A stretch of DNA of 64,000 nt from Harmothoe impar (GCA_947462335.1 OX381705.1:3896703-3960702), one strand, 5' to 3'; positions 32,281 to 47,304 are shown, numbered from the stretch's first letter. Notes: generated by a model not told the origin, from the sequence alone. Numbers and translations: made by a program.

Positions 32281-35200
32281 AATGTCTCTCCATGGTAATT
32301 TAGCAATAGGTCTTCTGTACTAGCATGTAAAAGGGCTTAGAGATTTAGCGGATATTAATAGGTCATCAGAACTTGAATTCATAGGGGGGCGAGGTCACCG
32401 AAATGTGACACTTGGTCATATTGACCAACCGACTGAGTTTGAATAGGAATTCTAGATTAATTTCACATTTGGGACTTACTACTTCTTTGAAATGGACCAT
32501 ATTTTCAGAATTGATTAAATTTTTGGAATCGACTATGTGTTTTTGAGTGACTTTGCATTCGGGAGTGACTATGTCCATGGCATTGGCACTTTTTGCGGCT
32601 CTGAGCGATGCAGGTACCCTAGGAAATAGGAATATTGGATATTCTTTTGTGTGTGGCACCAATTGGTACATAATGCCTTGAGGTTCTGCGTTGACTATAA
32701 ATATCCTAAAAGCTGTGAAAATTCCCTTCAATTTGGCGCCATTTTTGTGAAGATGCGTTGAGAACTCTATTTTTTAGGGATTTTATACTTTAAAAAGTAT
32801 TTTGGTATGTGGTATGTGTTTCGGGGGTGTCTGTGGGCGGGAGGCTCGAGAGTCCTTCTCACTAGATGGTGGCAGTGTCTACCATGGTATTAGCATTCTA
32901 CAATAATCACTAGATGGTGGCAGTGTCTACCATGGTATTAGCATTCTACAATTAGAGAGTGATCTAAAGAGTGATCTAAAAGCCTCTGGGTGGGGTGTGT
33001 GTCCCCTGGGTGGGCTGGTAGGCTAGTGGGTGTAATGAGTGGCGGGGGGGGAGCAACATTTTTTTCGACCCCTTGACTCGGGGGGGGGGGTTGCTGTAAA
33101 AAATTTCAAAATCCCCAAAAAGTGAAATTTCCCTAAAAACCGCCAATTTGGCGAGAAAAAAGTTCAAAATCGAAATAAAGTGAAATCTTCCTGAAAACTG
33201 GCAATTTGGCGAGAAGAAAATTCCAAATCGCCAAAAAAAAGTGAAGTTTTCCTACAATATGCCAATTTGGCGAGAAAAAAGTTCAGAATCGCAAAAAAGT
33301 GAGATTTCCTTAAAAACTGCCAATTTGGCGAGAAAAAAGTTCAAAAATCGCAAAAAAAAATGTTCAATCGTCCTTAAAACGGGGGCGGGGATTGTTTTTT
33401 GGACAATGTTTCTCCATGGTAATTTAGCAATAGGTCTTCTGTACTAGCATGTAAAAGGGCATAGAGATTAGGCGGATATTAATAGGTTTTCAGAACTTGA
33501 ATTCAAAGGGGTGCGAAGTCACCGAAATTTGACACTTTTTTAGTACATGACAAAATTCATACTGATAGTATAGAACATATAGTGCGTTTTTTTGACAATG
33601 TCTCTCCATGGTAATTTAGCAATAGGTCTTCTGTACTAGTATGTAAAAGGGCTTAGAGATTAAGCGGATATTAATAGGTTTTCAGAACTTGAATTCATAG
33701 GGGGGCGAGGTCACCGAAATTTGACACTTTTTTAGTACATGACAAAATTCATGCTAATAGTATAACACATATAGTGCATTTTTTTGACAATGTCTCTCCA
33801 TGGTAATTTAGCAATAGGTCTTCTGTACTAGCATGTAAAAGGGCTTAGAGATTAAGCGGATATTAATAGGTTTTCAGAACTTGAATTCATAGGGGGGCGA
33901 GGTCACCGAAATTTGACACTTTTTTAGTACATGACAAAATTCATGCTAATAGTATACAACACATATAGTGCATTTTTTTGACAATGTCTCTCCATGGTAA
34001 TTTAGCAATAGGTCTTCTGTACTAGCATGTAAAAGGGCTTAGAGATTTAGCGGATATTAATAGGTCATCAGAACTTGAATTCATAGGGGGGCGAGGTCAC
34101 CGAAATGTGACACTTGGTCATATTGACCAACCGACTGAGTTTGAATAGGAATTCTAGATTAATTTCACATTTGGGACTTACTACTTCTTTGAAATGGACC
34201 ATATTTTCAGAATTGATTAAATTTTTGGAATCGACTATGTGTTTTTGAGTGACTTTGCATTCGGGAGTGACTATGTCCATGGCATTGGCACTTTTTGCGG
34301 CTCTGAGCGATGCAGGTACCCTAGGAAATAGGAATATTGGATATTCTTTTGTGTGTGGCACCAATTGGTACATAATGCCTTGAGGTTCTGCGTTGACTAT
34401 AAATATCCTAAAAGCTGTGAAAATTCCCTTCAATTTGGCGCCATTTTTGTGAAGATGCGTTGAGAACTCTATTTTTTAGGGATTTTATACTTTAAAAAGT
34501 ATTTTGGTATGTGGTATGTGTTTCGGGGGTGTCTGTGGGCGGGAGGCTCGAGAGTCCTTCTCACTAGATGGTGGCAGTGTCTACCATGGTATTAGCATTC
34601 TACAATAATCACTAGATGGTGGCAGTGTCTACCATGGTATTAGCATTCTACAATTAGAGAGTGATCTAAAGAGTGATCTAAAAGCCTCTGGGTGGGGTGT
34701 GTGTCCCCTGGGTGGGCTGGTAGGCTAGTGGGTGTAATGAGTGGCGGGGGGGGAGCAACATTTTTTTCGACCCCTTGACTCGGGGGGGGGGGGTTGCTGT
34801 AAAAAATTTCAAAATCCCAAAAAAGTGAAATTTCCCTAAAAACCGCCAATTTGGCGAGAAAAAAGTTCAAAATCGAAATAAAGTGAAATCTTCCTGAAAA
34901 CTGGCAATTTGGCGAGAAGAAAATTCCAAATCGCCAAAAAAAAGTGAAGTTTTCCTACAATATGCCAATTTGGCGAGAAAAAAGTTCAGAATCGCAAAAA
35001 AGTGAGATTTCCTTAAAAACTGCCAATTTGGCGAGAAAACAGTTCAAAAATGGCAAAAAAAATGTTCAATCGTCCTTAAAACGGGGGCGGGGATTGTTTT
35101 TTGGACAATGTTTCTCCATGGTAATTTAGCAATAGGTCTTCTGTACTAGCATGTAAAAGGGCTTAGAGATTAAGCGGATATTAATAGGTTTTCAGAACTT

Positions 35201-38200
35201 GAATTCAAAGGGGTGCGAGGTCACCGAAATTTGACACTTTTTTAGTACATGACAAAATTCATGCTAATAGTATAACACATATAGTGCATTTTTTTGACAA
35301 TGTCTCTCCATGGTAATTTAGCAATAGGTCTTCTGTACTAGCATGTAAAAGGGCTTAGAGATTAAGCGGATATTAATAGGTTTTCAGAACTTGAATTCAT
35401 AGGGGGCGAGGTCACCGAAATGTGACACTTGGTCATATTGACCAACCGACTGAGTTTGAATAGGAATTCTAGATTAATTTCACATTTGGGACTTACTACT
35501 TCTTTGAAATGGACCATATTTTCAGAATTGATTAAATTTTTGGAATCGACTATGTGTTTTTGAGTGACTTTGCATTCGGGAGTGACTATGTCCATGGCAT
35601 TGGCACTTTTTGCGGCTCTGAGCGATGCAGGTACCCTAGGAAATAGGAATATTGGATATTCTTTTGTGTGTGGCACCAATTGGTACATAATGCCTTGAGG
35701 TTCTGCGTTGACTATAAATATCCTAAAAGCTGTGAAAATTTTCTTCAATTTGGCGCCATTTTTGTGAAGATGCGTTGAGAACTCTATTTTTTAGGGATTT
35801 TATACTTTAAAAAGTATTTTGGTATGTGGTATGTGTTTCGGGGGTGTCTGTGGGCGGGAGGCTCGAGAGTCCTTCTCACTATAGATGGTGGCAGTGTCTA
35901 CCATGGTATTAGCATTCTACAATAATCACTAGATGGTGGCAGTGTCTACCATGGTATTAGCATTCTACAATTAGAGAGTGATCTAAAGAGTGATCTAAAA
36001 GCCTCTGGGTGGGGTGTGTGTCCCCTGGGTGGGCTGGTAGGCTAGTGGGTGTAATGAGTGGCGGGGGGGGGAGCAACATTTTTTTCGACCCCTTGACTCG
36101 GGGGGGGGGGGGGCTGGTAAAAATTTCAAAATCCCAAAAAAGTGAAATTTCCCTAAAAACCGCCAATTTGGCGAGAAAAAAGTTCAAAATCGAAATAAAG
36201 TGAAATCTTCTTGAAAACTGGCAATTTGGCGAGAAGAAAATTCCAAATCGCCAAAAAAAAGTGAAGTTTTCCTATAATATGGCAATTTGGCGAGAAAATA
36301 GTTCAGAATCGCAAAAAAGTGAGATTTCCTTAAAAACTGCCAATTTGGCGAGAAAACAGTTCAAAAATGGCAAAAAAAATGTTCAATCGTCCTTAAAACG
36401 GGGGCGGGGATTGTTTTTTGGACAATGTTTCTCCATGGTAATTTAGCAATAGGTCTTCTGTACTAGCATGTAAAAGGGCTTAGAGATTAAGCGGATATTA
36501 ATAGGTTTTCAGAACTTGAATTCAAAGGGGTGCGAGGTCACCGAAATTTGACACTTTTTTAGTACATGACAAAATTCATGCTACTAGTATAACACATATA
36601 GTGCATTTTTTTGACAATGTCTCTCCATGGTAATTTAGCAATAGGTCTTCTGTACTAGCATGTAAAAGGGCTTGGAGATTAAGCGGATATTAATAGGTTT
36701 TCAGAACTTGAATTCATAGGGGGGCGAGGTCACCGAAATGTGACACTTGGTCATATTGACCAACCGACTGAGTTTGAATAGGAATTCTAGATTAATTTCA
36801 CATTTGGGACTTACTACTTCTTTGAAATGGACCATATTTTCAGAATTGATTAAATTTTTGGAATCGACTATGTGTTTTTGAGTGACTTTGCATTCGGGAG
36901 TGACTATGTCCATGGCATTGGCACTTTTTGCGGCTCTGAGCGATGCAGGTACCCTAGGAAATAGGAATATTGGATATTCTTTTGTGTGTGGCACCAATTG
37001 GTACATAATGCCTTGAGGTTCTGCGTTGACTATAAATATCCTAAAAGCTGTGAAAATTTTCTTCAATTTGGCGCCATTTTTGTGAAGATGCGTTGAGAAC
37101 TCTATTTTTTAGGGATTTTATACTTTAAAAAGTATTTTGGTATGTGGTATGTGTTTCGGGGGTGTCTGTGGGCGGGAGGCTCGAGAGTCCTTCTCACTAG
37201 ATGGTGGCAGTGTCTACCATGGTATTAGCATTCTACAATAATCACTAGATGGTGGCAGTGTCTACCATGGTATTAGCATTCTACAATTAGAGAGTGATCT
37301 AAAGAGTGATCTAAAAGCCTCTGGGTGGGGTGTGTGTCCCCTGGGTGGGCTGGTAGGCTAGTGGGTGTAATGAGTGGCGGGGGGGGGAGCAACATTTTTT
37401 TCGACCCCTTGACTCGGGGGGGGGGGGGGCTGGTAAAAATTTCAAAATCCCAAAAAAGTGAAATTTCCCTAAAAACCGCCAATTTGGCGAGAAAAAAGTT
37501 CAAAATCGAAATAAAGTGAAATCTTCTTGAAAACTGGCAATTTGGCGAGAAGAAAATTCCAAATCGCCAAAAAAAAGTGAAGTTTTCCTATAATATGGCA
37601 ATTTGGCGAGAAAATATTTCAGAATCGCAAAAAAGTGAGATTTCCTTAAAAACTGCCAATTTGGCGAGAAAACAGTTCAAAAATGGCAAAAAAAATGTTC
37701 AATCGTCCTTAAAACGGGGGCGGGGATTGTTTTTTGGACAATGTTTCTCCATGGTAATTTAGCAATAGGTCTTCTGTACTAGCATGTAAAAGGGCTTAGA
37801 GATTAAGCGGATATTAATAGGTTTTCAGAACTTGAATTCAAAGGGGTGCGAGGTCACCGAAATTTGACACTTTTTTAGTACATGACAAAATTCATGCTAC
37901 TAGTATAACACATATAGTGCATTTTTTTGACAATGTCTCTCCATGGTAATTTAGCAATAGGTCTTCTGTACTAGCATGTAAAAGGGCTTGGAGATTAAGC
38001 GGATATTAATAGGTTTTCAGAACTTGAATTCATAGGGGGGCGAGGTCACCGAAATGTGACACTTGGTCATATTGACCAACCGACTGAGTTTGAATAGGAA
38101 TTCTAGATTAATTTCACATTTGGGACTTACTACTTCTTTGAAATGGACCATATTTTCAGAATTGATTAAATTTTTGGAATCGACTATGTGTTTTTGAGTG

Positions 38201-41200
38201 ACTTTGCATTCGGGAGTGACTATGTCCATGGCATTGGCACTTTTTGCGGCTCTGAGCGATGCAGGTACCCTAGGAAATAGGAATATTGGATATTCTTTTG
38301 TGTGTGGCACCAATTGGTACATAATGCCTTGAGGTTCTGCGTTGACTATAAATATCCTAAAAGCTGTGAAAATTTTCTTCAATTTGGCGCCATTTTTGTG
38401 AAGATGCGTTGAGAACTCTATTTTTTAGGGATTTTATACTTTAAAAAGTATTTTGGTATGTGGTATGTGTTTCGGGGGTGTCTGTGGGCGGGAGGCTCGA
38501 GAGTCCTTCTCACTAGATGGTGGCAGTGTCTACCATGGTATTAGCATTCTACAATAATCACTAGATGGTGGCAGTGTCTACCATGGTATTAGCATTCTAC
38601 AATTAGAGAGTGATCTAAAGAGTGATCTAAAAGCCTCTGGGTGGGGTGTGTGTCCCCTGGGTGGGCTGGTAGGCTAGTGGGTGTAATGAGTGGCGGGGGG
38701 GGGAGCAACATTTTTTTCGACCCCTTGACTCGGGGGGGGGGGGGGCTGGTAAAAATTTCAAAATCCCAAAAAAGTGAAATTTCCCTAAAAACCGCCAATT
38801 TGGCGAGAAAAAAGTTCAAAATCGAAATAAAGTGAAATCTTCTTGAAAACTGGCAATTTGGCGAGAAGAAAATTCCAAATCGCCAAAAAAAAGTGAAGTT
38901 TTCCTATAATATGGCAATTTGGCGAGAAAATATTTCAGAATCGCAAAAAAGTGAGATTTCCTTAAAAACTGCCAATTTGGCGAGAAAACAGTTCAAAAAT
39001 GGCAAAAAAAATGTTCAATCGTCCTTAAAACGGGGGCGGGGATTGTTTTTTGGACAATGTTTCTCCATGGTAATTTAGCAATAGGTCTTCTGTACTAGCA
39101 TGTAAAAGGGCTTAGAGATTAAGCGGATATTAATAGGTTTTCAGAACTTGAATTCAAAGGGGTGCGAGGTCACCGAAATTTGACACTTTTTTAGTACATG
39201 ACAAAATTCATGCTACTAGTATAACACATATAGTGCATTTTTTTGACAATGTCTCTCCATGGTAATTTAGCAATAGGTCTTCTGTACTAGCATGTAAAAG
39301 GGCTTGGAGATTAAGCGGATATTAATAGGTTTTCAGAACTTGAATTCATAGGGGGGCGAGGTCACCGAAATGTGACACTTGGTCATATTGACCAACCGAC
39401 TGAGTTTGAATAGGAATTCTAGATTAATTTCACATTTGGGACTTACTACTTCTTTGAAATGGACCATATTTTCAGAATTGATTAAATTTTTGGAATCGAC
39501 TATGTGTTTTTGAGTGACTTTGCATTCGGGAGTGACTATGTCCATGGCATTGGCACTTTTTGCGGCTCTGAGCGATGCAGGTACCCTAGGAAATAGGAAT
39601 ATTGGATATTCTTTTGTGTGTGGCACCAATTGGTACATAATGCCTTGAGGTTCTGCGTTGACTATAAATATCCTAAAAGCTGTGAAAATTTTCTTCAATT
39701 TGGCGCCATTTTTGTGAAGATGCGTTGAGAACTCTATTTTTTAGGGATTTTATACTTTAAAAAGTATTTTGGTATGTGGTATGTGTTTCGGGGGTGTCTG
39801 TGGGCGGGAGGCTCGAGAGTCCTTCTCACTATAGATGGTGGCAGTGTCTACCATGGTATTAGCATTCTACAATAATCACTAGATGGTGGCAGTGTCTACC
39901 ATGGTATTAGCATTCTACAATTAGAGAGTGATCTAAAGAGTGATCTAAAAGCCTCTGGGTGGGGTGTGTGTCCCCTGGGTGGGCTGGTAGGCTAGTGGGT
40001 GTAATGAGTGGCGGGGGGGGGAGCAACATTTTTTTCGACCCCTTGACTCGGGGGGGGGGGGGCTGGTAAAAATTTCAAAATCCCAAAAAAGTGAAATTTC
40101 CCTAAAAACCGCCAATTTGGCGAGAAAAAAGTTCAAAATCGAAATAAAGTGAAATCTTCTTGAAAACTGGCAATTTGGCGAGAAGAAAATTCCAAATCGC
40201 CAAAAAAAAGTGAAGTTTTCCTATAATATGGCAATTTGGCGAGAAAATATTTCAGAATCGCAAAAAAGTGAGATTTCCTTAAAAACTGCCAATTTGGCGA
40301 GAAAACAGTTCAAAAATGGCAAAAAAAATGTTCAATCGTCCTTAAAACGGGGGCGGGGATTGTTTTTTGGACAATGTTTCTCCATGGTAATTTAGCAATA
40401 GGTCTTCTGTACTAGCATGTAAAAGGGCTTAGAGATTAAGCGGATATTAATAGGTTTTCAGAACTTGAATTCAAAGGGGTGCGAGGTCACCGAAATTTGA
40501 CACTTTTTTAGTACATGACAAAATTCATGCTAATAGTATAACACATATAGTGCATTTTTTTGACAATGTCTCTCCATGGTAATTTAGCAATAGGTCTTCT
40601 GTACTAGCATGTAAAAGGGCTTAGAGATTAAGCGGATATTAATAGGTTTTCAGAACTTGAATTCATAGGGGGCGAGGTCACCGAAATGTGACACTTGGTC
40701 ATATTGACCAACCGACTGAGTTTGAATAGGAATTCTAGATTAATTTCACATTTGGGACTTACTACTTCTTTGAAATGGACCATATTTTCAGAATTGATTA
40801 AATTTTTGGAATCGACTATGTGTTTTTGAGTGACTTTGCATTCGGGAGTGACTATGTCCATGGCATTGGCACTTTTTGCGGCTCTGAGCGATGCAGGTAC
40901 CCTAGGAAATAGGAATATTGGATATTCTTTTGTGTGTGGCACCAATTGGTACATAATGCCTTGAGGTTCTGCGTTGACTATAAATATCCTAAAAGCTGTG
41001 AAAATTCCCTTCAATTTGGCGCCATTTTTGTGAAGATGCGTTGAGAACTCTATTTTTTAGGGATTTTATACTTTAAAAAGTATTTTGGTATGTGGTATGT
41101 GTTTCGGGGGTGTCTGTGGGCGGGAGGCTCGAGAGTCCTTCTCACTAGATGGTGGCAGTGTCTACCATGGTATTAGCATTCTACAATAATCACTAGATGG

Positions 41201-44200
41201 TGGCAGTGTCTACCATGGTATTAGCATTCTACAATTAGAGAGTGATCTAAAGAGTGATCTAAAAGCCTCTGGGTGGGGTGTGTGTCCCCTGGGTGGGCTG
41301 GTAGGCTAGTGGGTGTAATGAGTGGCGGGGGGGGGAGCAACATTTTTTTCGACCCCTTGACTCGGGGGGGGGGGGGGCTGGTAAAAATTTCAAAATCCCA
41401 AAAAAGTGAAATTTCCCTAAAAACCGCCAATTTGGCGAGAAAAAAGTTCAAAATCGAAATAAAGTGAAATCTTCTTGAAAACTGGCAATTTGGCGAGAAG
41501 AAAATTCCAAATCGCCAAAAAAAAGTGAAGTTTTCCTATAATATGGCAATTTGGCGAGAAAATATTTCAGAATCGCAAAAAAGTGAGATTTCCTTAAAAA
41601 CTGCCAATTTGGCGAGAAAACAGTTCAAAAATGGCAAAAAAAATGTTCAATCGTCCTTAAAACGGGGGCGGGGATTGTTTTTTGGACAATGTTTCTCCAT
41701 GGTAATTTAGCAATAGGTCTTCTGTACTAGCATGTAAAAGGGCTTAGAGATTAAGCGGATATTAATAGGTTTTCAGAACTTGAATTCAAAGGGGTGCGAG
41801 GTCACCGAAATTTGACACTTTTTTAGTACATGACAAAATTCATGCTACTAGTATAACACATATAGTGCATTTTTTTGACAATGTCTCTCCATGGTAATTT
41901 AGCAATAGGTCTTCTGTACTAGCATGTAAAAGGGCTTGGAGATTAAGCGGATATTAATAGGTTTTCAGAACTTGAATTCATAGGGGGGCGAGGTCACCGA
42001 AATGTGACACTTGGTCATATTGACCAACCGACTGAGTTTGAATAGGAATTCTAGATTAATTTCACATTTGGGACTTACTACTTCTTTGAAATGGACCATA
42101 TTTTCAGAATTGATTAAATTTTTGGAATCGACTATGTGTTTTTGAGTGACTTTGCATTCGGGAGTGACTATGTCCATGGCATTGGCACTTTTTGCGGCTC
42201 TGAGCGATGCAGGTACCCTAGGAAATAGGAATATTGGATATTCTTTTGTGTGTGGCACCAATTGGTACATAATGCCTTGAGGTTCTGCGTTGACTATAAA
42301 TATCCTAAAAGCTGTGAAAATTTTCTTCAATTTGGCGCCATTTTTGTGAAGATGCGTTGAGAACTCTATTTTTTAGGGATTTTATACTTTAAAAAGTATT
42401 TTGGTATGTGGTATGTGTTTCGGGGGTGTCTGTGGGCGGGAGGCTCGAGAGTCCTTCTCACTAGATGGTGGCAGTGTCTACCATGGTATTAGCATTCTAC
42501 AATAATCACTAGATGGTGGCAGTGTCTACCATGGTATTAGCATTCTACAATTAGAGAGTGATCTAAAGAGTGATCTAAAAGCCTCTGGGTGGGGTGTGTG
42601 TCCCCTGGGTGGGCTGGTAGGCTAGTGGGTGTAATGAGTGGCGGGGGGGGGAGCAACATTTTTTTCGACCCCTTGACTCGGGGGGGGGGGGGGGCTGGTA
42701 AAAATTTCAAAATCCCAAAAAAGTGAAATTTCCCTAAAAACCGCCAATTTGGCGAGAAAAAAGTTCAAAATCGAAATAAAGTGAAATCTTCTTGAAAACT
42801 GGCAATTTGGCGAGAAGAAAATTCCAAATCGCCAAAAAAAAGTGAAGTTTTCCTATAATATGGCAATTTGGCGAGAAAATATTTCAGAATCGCAAAAAAG
42901 TGAGATTTCCTTAAAAACTGCCAATTTGGCGAGAAAACAGTTCAAAAATGGCAAAAAAAATGTTCAATCGTCCTTAAAACGGGGGCGGGGATTGTTTTTT
43001 GGACAATGTTTCTCCATGGTAATTTAGCAATAGGTCTTCTGTACTAGCATGTAAAAGGGCTTAGAGATTAAGCGGATATTAATAGGTTTTCAGAACTTGA
43101 ATTCAAAGGGGTGCGAGGTCACCGAAATTTGACACTTTTTTAGTACATGACAAAATTCATGCTACTAGTATAACACATATAGTGCATTTTTTTGACAATG
43201 TCTCTCCATGGTAATTTAGCAATAGGTCTTCTGTACTAGCATGTAAAAGGGCTTGGAGATTAAGCGGATATTAATAGGTTTTCAGAACTTGAATTCATAG
43301 GGGGGCGAGGTCACCGAAATGTGACACTTGGTCATATTGACCAACCGACTGAGTTTGAATAGGAATTCTAGATTAATTTCACATTTGGGACTTACTACTT
43401 CTTTGAAATGGACCATATTTTCAGAATTGATTAAATTTTTGGAATCGACTATGTGTTTTTGAGTGACTTTGCATTCGGGAGTGACTATGTCCATGGCATT
43501 GGCACTTTTTGCGGCTCTGAGCGATGCAGGTACCCTAGGAAATAGGAATATTGGATATTCTTTTGTGTGTGGCACCAATTGGTACATAATGCCTTGAGGT
43601 TCTGCGTTGACTATAAATATCCTAAAAGCTGTGAAAATTTTCTTCAATTTGGCGCCATTTTTGTGAAGATGCGTTGAGAACTCTATTTTTTAGGGATTTT
43701 ATACTTTAAAAAGTATTTTGGTATGTGGTATGTGTTTCGGGGGTGTCTGTGGGCGGGAGGCTCGAGAGTCCTTCTCACTATAGATGGTGGCAGTGTCTAC
43801 CATGGTATTAGCATTCTACAATAATCACTAGATGGTGGCAGTGTCTACCATGGTATTAGCATTCTACAATTAGAGAGTGATCTAAAGAGTGATCTAAAAG
43901 CCTCTGGGTGGGGTGTGTGTCCCCTGGGTGGGCTGGTAGGCTAGTGGGTGTAATGAGTGGCGGGGGGGGGGAGCAACATTTTTTTCGACCCCTTGACTCG
44001 GGGGGGGGGGGGCTGGTAAAAATTTCAAAATCCCAAAAAAGTGAAATTTCCCTAAAAACCGCCAATTTGGCGAGAAAAAAGTTCAAAATCGAAATAAAGT
44101 GAAATCTTCTTGAAAACTGGCAATTTGGCGAGAAGAAAATTCCAAATCGCCAAAAAAAAGTGAAGTTTTCCTATAATATGGCAATTTGGCGAGAAAATAT

Positions 44201-44577
44201 TTCAGAATCGCAAAAAAGTGAGATTTCCTTAAAAACTGCCAATTTGGCGAGAAAACAGTTCAAAAATGGCAAAAAAAATGTTCAATCGTCCTTAAAACGG
44301 GGGCGGGGATTGTTTTTTGGACAATGTTTCTCCATGGTAATTTAGCAATAGGTCTTCTGTACTAGCATGTAAAAGGGCTTAGAGATTAAGCGGATATTAA
44401 TAGGTTTTCAGAACTTGAATTCAAAGGGGTGCGAGGTCACCGAAATTTGACACTTTTTTAGTACATGACAAAATTCATGCTAATAGTATAACACATATAG
44501 TGCATTTTTTTGACAATGTCTCTCCATGGTAATTTAGCAATAGGTCTTCTGTACTAGCATGTAAAAGGGCTTAGAGA

Positions 44578-45009
44578 TTAAGCGGATATTAATAGGTTTT
44601 CAGAACTTGAATTCATAGGGGGCGAGGTCACCGAAATGTGACACTTGGTCATATTGACCAACCGACTGAGTTTGAATAGGAATTCTAGATTAATTTCACA
44701 TTTGGGACTTACTACTTCTTTGAAATGGACCATATTTTCAGAATTGATTAAATTTTTGGAATCGACTATGTGTTTTTGAGTGACTTTGCATTCGGGAGTG
44801 ACTATGTCCATGGCATTGGCACTTTTTGCGGCTCTGAGCGATGCAGGTACCCTAGGAAATAGGAATATTGGATATTCTTTTGTGTGTGGCACCAATTGGT
44901 ACATAATGCCTTGAGGTTCTGCGTTGACTATAAATATCCTGATAGCTGTGAAAATTCCCTTCAATTCCAAATCGCCTAGAAAAAGTGAAGTTTTCCTATA
45001 ATATGCCAA
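44578..45009 (-). other. Hybrid frame at the X1 to X2-Y switch
   Basis: 143 codons from a TTG. The 5' part (AYYRKTSLFLGDLE) is Y type, the body is X1 type with all hexads, and the C-terminus carries the G-run frameshift (NSSSENLLISA). It marks the point where the array changes from ~1316-bp monomers to X-Y dimers, so it is a recombination junction. Confidence 0.6.
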
Positions 45010-45615
45010 TTTGGCGAGAAAAAAGTTCAGAATCGCAAAAAAGTGAGATTTCCTTAAAAACTGCCAATTTGGCGAGAAAAAAGTTCAAAAATCGCAAAAA
45101 AAATGTTAAATCGTCCTTAAAACGGGGGCGGGGATTGTTTTTTTGACAATTTTCTCCGTGGTAATTTAGCAATAGGTCTTCTGTACTAGCATGTAAAAGG
45201 GCTTAGAGATTAAGCGGATATTAATAGGTTTTCAGAACTTGAATTCAAAGGGGTGCGAGGTCACCGAAATTTGACACTTTTTTAGTACATGACAAAATTC
45301 ATACTAATAGTATAACACATATAGTGCGTTTTTTTGACAATGTCTCTCCATGGTAATTTAGCAATAGGTCTTCTGTACTAGCATGTAAAAGGGCTTAGAG
45401 ATTAAGCGGATATTAATAGGTTTTCAGAACTTGAATTCATAGGGGGGCGAGGTCACCGAAATTTGACACTTTTTTAGTACATGACAAAATTCATGCTAAT
45501 AGTATAACACATATAGCGCGTTTTTTTGACAATGTCTCTCCATGGTAATTTAGCAATAGGTCTTCTGTACTAGCATGTAAAAGGGCTTAGAGATTTAGCG
45601 GATATTAATAGGTTT

Positions 45616-45981
45616 TCAGAACTTGAATTCATAGGGGTGTGAGGTCAGCGAAATATGACACTTGGTCATATTGACCAACCGACTGAGTTTGAATAGGAAT
45701 TCTAGATTAATTTCACATTTGGGACTTACTACTTCTTTGAAATCGACCATATTTTCAGAATTGACTAAATTTTTGGAATCGACTATGTGTTTTTGAGTGA
45801 CTTTGCATTCGGGAGTGACTATGTCCATGGCATTGGCCCTTTTTGCGGCTGTGAGCGATGCAGGTACCCTAGGAAATAGGAATATTGGATATTCTTTTGT
45901 GTGTGGCACCAATTGGTACATAATGCCTTGAGGTTCGGCGTTGACTATAAATATCCTGAAAGCTGTGAAAATTCCCTTCAA
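45616..45981 (-). other. Six-residue-repeat frame, X2 type (representative)
   Basis: Same frame as X1 with six residue differences. Two of them bring hexads nearer the repeat consensus (INSENM to VNSENM, VHF to VDF). Further copies have left ends at 47911, 50204, 52695, 54988, 57479, 58982, 61277 and 63570. Against the X1 copy at 34068 I count ten base differences: six change a residue and four are silent. That is not strong evidence for protein constraint. Confidence 0.4.
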
Positions 45982-46929
45982 TTTGGCGCCATTTTGGTGA
46001 AGATGCGTTGAGAACTCTATTTTTTGGGGATTTTACACTTTAAAAAGTATTTTGGTATGTGGTATGTGTTTCGGGGGTGTCTGTGGGCGGGAGGCTCGAG
46101 AGTCCTTCTCACTAGATGGTGGCAGTGTCTACCATGGTATTAGCATTCTACAATAATCACTAGATGGTGGCAGTGTCTACCATGGTATTAGCATTCTACA
46201 ATAAGAGAGTGATCTAAAGAGTGATCTAAAAGCCTCTGGGTGGGGTGTGTGTCCCCTGGGTGGGGTGGTAGGCTAGTGGGTGTAATGAGTGGGGGGGGGG
46301 GGTAGCAACATTTTTTTCGACCCCTTGACTCGGGGGGGGGCTGTAAAAAAATTCAAAATCTCAAAAAAGTGAAATTTCCCTAAAGACCGCCAATTTGGCG
46401 AGAAAAAAGTTCAAAATCGAAAAAAAGTGAAATCTTCTTGAAAACTGGCAATTTGGCGAGAAGAAAATTCCAAATCGCCAAAAAAAAGTGAAGTTTTCCT
46501 ACAATATGCCAATTTGGCGAGAAAAAAGTTCAGAATCGCAAAAAAGTGAGATTTCCTTAAAAACTGCCAATTTGGCGAGAAAAAAGTTAAAAAATCGCAA
46601 AAAAAATGTTAAATCGTCCTTAAAACGGGGGCGGGGATTGTTTTTTTGACAATGTTTCTCCATGGTAATTTAGCAATAGGTCTTCTGTACTAGCATGTAA
46701 AAGGGCATAGAGATTAAGCGGATATTAATAGGTTTTCAGAACTTGAATTCAAAGGGGTGCGAAGTCACCGAAATTTGACACTTTTTTAGTACATGACAAA
46801 ATTCATGCTAATAGTATACAACACATATAGTGCATTTTTTTGACAATGTCTCTCCATGGTAATTTAGCAATAGGTCTTCTGTACTAGCATGTAAAAGGGC
46901 TTAGAGATTTAGCGGATATTAATAGGTTT

Positions 46930-47304
46930 TCAGAACTTGAATTCATAGGGGTGTGAGGTCACCGAAATATGATACTTGGTCATATTGACCAACCGACTGA
47001 GTTTGAATAGGAATTCTAGATAAAATTCACATTTGGGACTAACTTCTTCTTTGAAATCGACCCTTTTTTCAAGATTGACTAAACTTTTGGGATTGACTAT
47101 GTCTATGGCATTGGCCCTTTTTGCGGCTGTGAGCGATGCAGGTACCCTAGGAAATAGGAATATTGGATATTCTTTTGTGTGTGGCACCAATTGGTACATA
47201 ATGCCTTGAGGTTCTGCGTTGACTATAAATATCCTGATAGCTGTGAAAATTCCCTTCAATTCCAAATCGCCTAGAAAAAGTGAAGTTTTCCTATAATATG
47301 CCAA
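46930..47304 (-). other. Six-residue-repeat frame, Y type (representative)
   Basis: 124 codons from a TTG. It lacks exactly 12 residues (two hexads, 36 bp) present in X types (TPECKVTQKHIV) and has an upstream extension because the spacer is deleted. Other copies have left ends at 49223, 51714, 54007, 56498, 60296 and 62589. Copies differ at few positions (IDIV/MDIV, KYH/KCH). The frame stays open in every copy. Confidence 0.4.

Larger units (their letters stand above)
29185..44960. repeat. Array 2, monomer section (X1 type)
   Basis: Unit-to-unit spacing of the frame start is 1317, 1702, 1702, 1315, 1318, 1316, 1316, 1316, 1316, 1317 and 1317 bp. The two 1702-bp units have two extra S blocks (2 x ~193 bp). 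A 2-bp TA insertion (CACTATAGATGG) recurs after the frames at 35748, 39698 and 43647, and a one-base G-run deletion plus a Lys-to-Gly codon change recur together at 41014 and 44964. This indicates a three-unit higher-order repeat of ~3950 bp at the right end of the section. Confidence 0.9.
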
